DNA of 64,000 nt. Origin: Henricia sp. BOLD:AAB3569. Lineage: Eukaryota > Echinodermata > Asteroidea > Spinulosida > Echinasteridae. Positions 59,310-64,000 of the stretch are shown here, piece by piece. Below the pieces are notes generated by a model that had not been told where the DNA came from, did no database searches, and worked only from the letters and a program-made list of their open reading frames with translations. Position 1 is the first letter of the stretch. Every line of letters begins with the position of its first letter. A program made the translations under genes and the position numbers. Where the stretch lies: positions 1 to 64,000 of the forward strand of contig JBBELK010000688.1 in the NCBI GenBank assembly GCA_037783545.1, read 5' to 3'.

Positions 59310-59474
59310 TTGGGTTTTGTTTCTGCATTTTGTCTTTTTGGTTCCACACTTGCAAACACTCGTACATTCCTGTGATGCGCTCTTGCAGGGGCAAGCTCCC
59401 CGACAGTGACAGGTGTTTCTGCAAACGCAACTCACCGGCTCGCCAGTATAAGCCAGCTCAGGCTCAGATTGCAT
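59310..59474 (-). CDS. Candidate exon encoding a cysteine-rich (CXC-like) domain
   Basis: The minus frame encodes a region with ten cysteines in a regular order (C-x-C-x3-C-x-C-x3-C-x-C-x6-C-x3-C-x-C-x6-C), ending GTKKTKCRNKTQ. A good donor, CAA|GTAAGC, follows at 59,309-59,304, which would explain why the ORF soon ends at 59,283. The second half resembles the CxC-x6-C-x3-CxC pattern of tesmin/TSO1 CXC domains, which bind DNA through zinc. The spacing is not exact, so that family is only a suggestion; cysteine-rich tails of transposon proteins are an alternative. The start is uncertain: the ATG at 59,474 may not be used and the true acceptor was not identified. No partner exon was found. Confidence 0.4.
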
Positions 59475-59541
59475 ATAAGACGCCTTTATGCACCTATTAA
59501 TCGTTCCCTCACCACTCCTCTCCTCCCCCCGCGCTGCCCCG

Positions 59542-59747
59542 CCCCCTAGGTGGGGTTTGGTAACTTTTTTTCATGCCCCAGGGTGGGGCATTGGACCCTT
59601 GTTATGTGCATTTGTATACAAGACGCACACGTTTTTCACCCGAGGGTAGTGATTTTTGTCACCTAAATGTTGCCCCAGGGGTGGGGATTTTGTCAGGCAA
59701 AAAGTGAAAATCCCCACCTCTTAGGTGGGTTAGCCTGGGGGAGGGGA
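59542..59747 (+). mobile_element. G/C-run foldback repeat, copy 2
   Basis: Opposite-orientation homologue of 41,557-41,784. It begins CCCCCTAGGTGGGG and ends CCCCACCTCTTAGGTGGG, with GGGGTGGGGATTTTGTCA in the middle. Runs of four or more G on one strand make G-quadruplex formation possible. Confidence 0.65.
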
Positions 59748-60367
59748 GAGGGGGACGGGTCACAATAAACTTTATCGACGTTCTCAATGCATTATGGGAT
59801 TGGATGACAAAATTGCCCGGCCAAATGTGCATTAACCTATAAACTCATTTTCACAAAAACTAAAAATAGTTCAAGAATCAACCTCCCACCACTTTATCTT
59901 TGACACATATCAAACATTCTGACAAACAAGTCCCGAAACAGAAATGTTGCAATGGCGATATATACTTCTTTTTACCTTGACCAAATTTCGAACCTATATA
60001 GGCACAGACCCCATATGACCGCAGTGCCATTTTGCGTTCAAGTTTGCGTTTTGATGTGCAATTTCAACGCTTTGCAACGTTCGCCAATAATTCTAGTACA
60101 TGTACGAATTGTGCGCGCAATGCCACCTGAACGAGTTGGTTGGTCATATTTTTATCCAGCACGATCCAAAGAATGGCATAACGTTTGATTCGCTTGACTG
60201 ATTTTGATGCAATCAAGATTATTTTTCATGCAAGAAAAACTATTCCCTATTATATCAGGATCTGCGGAAAACAGGTTGCCTGGATCTGGACATTTTTGGG
60301 GACTAATTAAGTGGCTTCCCGGAGTGAGTTCCTTTTTTGGGTGTAGTGGTCAGCTTTAATCATGGCC
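59748..60367. other. Intergenic sequence, nothing recognised
   Basis: Mixed composition with short ORFs only; no repeat or exon that I can support. Confidence 0.5.
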
Positions 60368-60803
60368 GGCTGCGTTCAAAACATGCAGACGTTTGTTAAC
60401 GTTGGTGCCAACGTTTTGCTCAATGTGGAACGGATTGCTTCTAGTTGGCAAAATGGCCAAAATACATTGTCACGATGGCAGTGCCCACAGTCCCAGCGAT
60501 CGCAGTGACGATGTAACGTGCCTCTCCGCTGCTTACCAAATTTGTGAGGAAATGCGACACGTTGCTATTAATTGTACAGGGAGAAAACCACGAAAGGTGC
60601 AATTAATTTGCTATTTTCCGAACTGCAAACCATAGTCCGTCATCTTTCATGTCGCGCACGCCCTTTTGAAATGGCTCGCGAACACAGCGAACAATCCAAA
60701 AGTTTGTTGGCCAACGTTGGCGAACGTTGGTAGCGCACGATTCGTTCCACTCGAAATTGTTGGCCAACGTTTTTAAACGTTCGCGTATATGCGGAACGCA
60801 GCC
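60368..60803. mobile_element. MITE-like element with GGCTGCGTTC / GAACGCAGCC ends
   Basis: GGCTGCGTTC (60,368-60,377) and its complement (60,794-60,803) bound a 436-bp segment. The subterminal parts also pair loosely: ACGTTTGTTAACGTTGG and CCAACGTTTT on the left against TTGGCCAACGTTTTTAAACG on the right. The interior holds several CCAACGTT words and no credible ORF. The transposon superfamily is undetermined. Confidence 0.65.
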
Positions 60804-60987
60804 CAGGTTTCGAAGCAGACTTGAAAGCGATTCCAGAGCAATCAAGCGATCACAGTAACAGTCAAAAAGTAAAAAGGTGTTCTGTATTCAACAACCTTTT
60901 TGTTTGTCAATAAACCTCCTGTTTAAAATCCCTTGAGGATGTTTATGGAGGATTTTCCATCAAGGAATCATCAAGGAATTTTCCGTG

Positions 60988-61015
60988 TGCAATAAAAAAT
61001 AAATAAATAAATAAA
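60988..61015 (+). repeat. AAAT microsatellite
   Basis: AATAAAAAATAAATAAATAA and further AAATA units form a short simple repeat. Confidence 0.9.
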
Positions 61016-61040
61016 TAGGCCCAGTACAGTATATTAATTA

Positions 61041-61360
61041 GTGAAACAAATTATGACCACGCGTGTGCAGGGCGCTGAGCTCGAATGCACCGAGCTGCAC
61101 CCACCGTGCGATCCGAAAATTTCCGAACTCACACTCCGAACTCACTCTCACGACTGTGGCCTGCCCAACTTATGTGTCCGACCCAGTTTGGGTCGTTTCA
61201 CGTCGGACTCAGTTCGGCCGCAAAGGTCATTTTTCTGCACCAGAATCAACCAACGAAGCCGTCGCGTCGATAACGGAAGCTGTTCACTGGACCATGATTG
61301 GACCATGGACGAACCAGTGATGAAGCCGCGAAAATAGGCACCTGTACGTTCCAAGGCAAA
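61041..61360 (+). other. GC-richer tract ending in a donor-like site, possible untranslated first exon
   Basis: Three overlapping plus frames are open here, which reflects composition more than coding. The tract is richer in GC than its flanks and ends CCAAGGCAAAG|GTAAGAC near 61,361. A first exon is conceivable, but there is no downstream partner and no recognisable peptide. Confidence 0.15.
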
Positions 61361-61562
61361 GGTAAGACAAATGTGTAACCATGCGTGTCCTCAATGAACA
61401 AAGACCACAGCCACAAGATCTGAACTTACTGAAGACCAAGGGTTGCTATTCAGTAAGCCGTCTATTGACAAAACAATCTGCATACCAATTTTGTAAAGCT
61501 GTTTAAAGGAGCGTGTTCATAAAATTTGCAATTACCAATTTAGATGTGAAAGCAAAAAGGGA

Positions 61563-61677
61563 ATTTTTTTTCGTATACATTGAACAAAGATTTTAATGAA
61601 ATTACCTCCTGGAATCAACAGATAATGTAATTTTAAGATATAGGCCTAATTCCCACATGCACTTTTGTCGCAAATGC
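61563..61677 (+). repeat. Interspersed repeat fragment related to 56,812-56,921
   Basis: CGTATACATTGAACAAAG, GAATCAACAGATAATG and TTTTGTCGCAAATGCC repeat the earlier copy, with a TAGGCCTA interruption. The right part diverges into an ACGTTT-rich region. Confidence 0.75.
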
Positions 61678-61685
61678 CAGCAAAC

Positions 61686-62315
61686 AATAAAACGTTTTAA
61701 AAACGTGTAAAAACTTTTTCAAAAGTGTCTTATGTTTTCTAAACGTTGGCAAAAATGTTTTTGGACGTTATTTTGTGGACACTTTTACGTGTTTCGGACG
61801 TCACAGGAAAAAAAAGTACCGTCTGAAATGTTTTATATACGTTTAAAAACGTTTTTGAAGACGAAAACGTAAGAGACCAATATAAAACGTACGTGCGTTT
61901 GTTTATGTTTGAAGAATTCCAGGACAAAACGTTTTACAAACGTCCGAACATAACGTGTTATGTCAGTACCCCATCTAACGTCCTTAAAACGTGTTTTGGA
62001 CGTCATAGAAAAAACGTACCGTCGTGAAACGTTTCATGCACGTTAATAAAACGTTGCTGAAGATAAAAACGTAAGTAACCTATATAAAACCTACACGTAA
62101 ATTCAATTTGTTTTCAGTAGTCCTAGGAAAAACGTTTTACAAACGTCCAAATAAAACGTTTTTGTCGGTACCTTTTCTAACGTCCTAAAAACGTGCCATG
62201 AGAAAATGTACCATTTTGGAACGTTTCATACACGTTAATAAAACGTTTTATTAGACAAAAACCTAAATCACCTTTATAAAACTTTTCCAATACGTTTTGT
62301 GAACGTTTGCTGTAG
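61686..62315 (+). repeat. AAACGTTTT-rich degenerate tandem repeat (~3 units of roughly 200 bp)
   Basis: AAAACGTTTTACAAACGTCC occurs near 61,924 and 62,128, about 203 bp apart. A more diverged unit precedes it, starting AAAACGTTTTAAAAACGTG near 61,688. Each unit has the same order of words: TAACGTCC, ACGTG, GTACC, AACGTTTCAT, ACGTTAATAAAACG. More than twenty ACGTT/AACGT palindromic words occur in 630 bases. Confidence 0.7.
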
Positions 62316-62327
62316 AAAAATAACATT

Positions 62328-62370
62328 GGAGGGTGGGTGGGAGGGTGGGGGTGCGGGTGGGCGACTGGGG
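62328..62370 (+). other. G-quadruplex-forming run
   Basis: GGAGGGTGGGTGGGAGGGTG and the GGGGTGCGGGTGGG that follows form at least six runs of three or more G with one- to three-base loops. That satisfies the usual G4 pattern on the plus strand. Confidence 0.85.
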
Positions 62371-63747
62371 ATAGACAGTAAGGTTAGCAGCTCTCACGTA
62401 CTGTCAAAATACAAAACAATTCAAGTTGAATACAGGGTATTTGGTACCACTGTGCAGCAGTGGGTGATTTTGTTTTGGGTGAAATTTGCCAAGCAAGATT
62501 TTGGGTTACAATGATAGTACACTGCTCCAGATCTCTAAAGACTTCACAAGCACAGACAATGTTAGTCCAGTTCTCGGTAGTAACTTTCCTGCAGGATGGA
62601 ATGGCATTATGTACACAAAATAACCGGTCAAGTGTTGAAGCATAAAAGTCAACTCGCAAACTTAGAAGAATCTCTTTACTGTTGCATGCGGTGCAACATT
62701 CTTAGAGTTTCTACCAATTATGTCTCGTGGGACGTACAGCTAGTAATAAGCGGAGTGCAAATTTGTTCATCTTTATCATTATTTATTTACTTGTATCATA
62801 GAAACAAGTCTGAGCAACAAATTTAGTACAAGTCAAGAGTGGATTCCTTGCTATAAAAAAATGAAGCTTCTCCACTAAACACACGAAATAATCAAAATAA
62901 TAATTAAATAAATATTAAAATTACACTTTCGTTATTGGGTTGTGTTGGTCTTATTTCGCACAACCTCTCTGTTACAACTTTATATAAATAAATATATTAA
63001 TAATCTTATTTTAAATCAACCTTTCTCGTTTTATCCGACACAATTTGACCGTCTTGGCAAATTACAAAATATACATCGTCTTTGCGACTGAAAATAGTTC
63101 TGCTAATTTCAAACTGAGAAAATTATCCCTGCTGCGGATAACCGCGAGAACCAACCGTGATAGTAGCCGGCTAGGAAAACTCGAAAAACTTAGAGAAAAT
63201 TGAGAACGTAGTTTGGCTCCAGGCTTGCTATCTCTTGCCAACCAATTGGATTCTCCCAAAGTGGATCGTACCAAGATAAATTACGAAAACAAATAGTTTT
63301 ATTAAAATTAATAAAATTACACATCTGCTGGGTGGAGCGAGCCAACGTGATGGTCCCGCCACACCCAGGTCGCCCTCAAAATACGCAGCTAACATTTTTG
63401 CTTACGTACCATGGAGAAACTAAATGCTAATTCCCGCAGGCAATCAACCGCACGTTTGTTTTTTTTTTAGGTCTGGCAGACAACAGAAGAGTGCAAATTT
63501 CGATTTGGATATTAATTTAAAAAAAATAAAAACAAAATATAATTTTTAAACATTGTTGAATTTAGAAACCTTTTTGGTATAAAAATATACCCAAATAAAA
63601 CTGCACCTTATTTTGTGTCTGCCTTACTTTAAAAAAATATAATTATATGTAGACTTAAAATTGAGTACATCACGGAGTGATTCCTTGTTCAACATAAATG
63701 TAATTTTTTTAAAAATCCTGGCCGAATCCCGAGATCAGTCGCGAAAA
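62371..63747. other. AT-rich intergenic sequence, no supported gene
   Basis: Long A/T runs (62,850-63,060 and 63,480-63,700) and short ORFs without recognisable motifs. I see no repeat relation to the rest of the window. Confidence 0.45.
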
Positions 63748-64000
63748 CCACCAGAGAGAGCCTCGCTTTGTGAATACGGGGCGGCCGGTTACCCGCACTC
63801 ACTACCGACCGAGTACAGGGCAGATCCCTGCACATTGCGGACCGAGTACGGGGCGGTTCCCCGCACTTCGCGATAACTAAGCACGAGGCGGTTCCCCACA
63901 CTTCGCGAGCGAATAAATAATAAGAAATAACTAATAAAACCCTACACGACTACGCGACGAGGCTAGCGACGACCGGATACCACCAGAGAGCCTCGCTCTG
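63748..64000 (+). repeat. GC-rich tandem hairpin repeat bounded by a 232-bp-spaced direct repeat
   Basis: CCACCAGAGAG followed by CCTCGCT occurs at 63,748-63,767 (with two extra bases, AG) and again at 63,980-63,997, 232 bp apart. That may be the first unit of a longer tandem array running off the right edge. Between them (63,774-63,911) lie four units of 33-38 bp such as AGTACGGGGCGGTTCCCCGC, followed by ACTTCGCG. In these units GGGGCGGTTCCCC can form a hairpin. Confidence 0.6.

Noticed and set aside
60603-60845. 80-codon minus-strand ORF
   Set aside because: It overlaps the inverted end of a MITE-like element and is explained by it.
61041-61337. Protein gene in the three overlapping plus frames
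   Set aside because: Three frames open together reflects base composition; no frame shows a recognisable motif.

Overview
The window looks like eukaryotic (animal) nuclear DNA, most likely from a marine deuterostome such as an echinoderm. The reasons are a long satellite array, tRNA-derived SINEs, many small foldback elements, an AT-rich background with frequent 'TAGGCCTA'-type words, and candidate spliced exons instead of compact genes. The species assignment is inference; no complete gene and no rRNA or functional tRNA gene is visible.

Region 1 (1 to about 37,208) is one uninterrupted head-to-tail satellite array of a 273-bp monomer, roughly 136 copies. It enters from the left edge and stops abruptly on the right. 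Monomers are nearly identical but carry diagnostic variants. These variants recur at larger periods (1098, 1743, 2196, 4587, 6871 and 7691 bp), so the array is a mosaic of higher-order repeats and recent segmental duplications. Seven chimeric junctions share one GAGC microhomology breakpoint. Because 273 is 3 x 91, a minus-strand frame stays open over many monomers (up to 772 codons); I treat this as an arithmetic by-product, not a gene.

Region 2 (37.2 to 44.2 kb) is mixed sequence. It holds a decayed piggyBac-like 5' end, two tRNA-derived SINEs (Leu/Ser-like and Thr-like), a diverged relative of the satellite, palindromic short repeats, and the best host-gene candidate: two in-phase exons at 40,853-40,924 and 42,017-42,133 that look like the C-terminal end of an unidentified protein.

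Region 3 (44.2 to 54.93 kb) is a run of four related mobile elements lying head to tail. Their 3' ends are a hairpin followed at once by CTCTAG (CTCTAT in one), their 5' ends are TTCTTC-rich, and they share internal ~350-372 bp repeats and many TGACGTCA palindromes. They resemble non-autonomous Helitron-like elements. The third carries a MITE with perfect 36-bp inverted repeats that is cleanly absent from the fourth.

Region 4 (54.9 to 64 kb) holds a second diverged satellite relative (partly inverted), several foldback/MITE-like elements, short tandem repeats, a G-quadruplex-type run, a candidate cysteine-rich exon on the minus strand, and a GC-rich tandem repeat running to the right edge. 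The window is therefore mainly a record of repeat birth, amplification and nesting next to one or two gene fragments.
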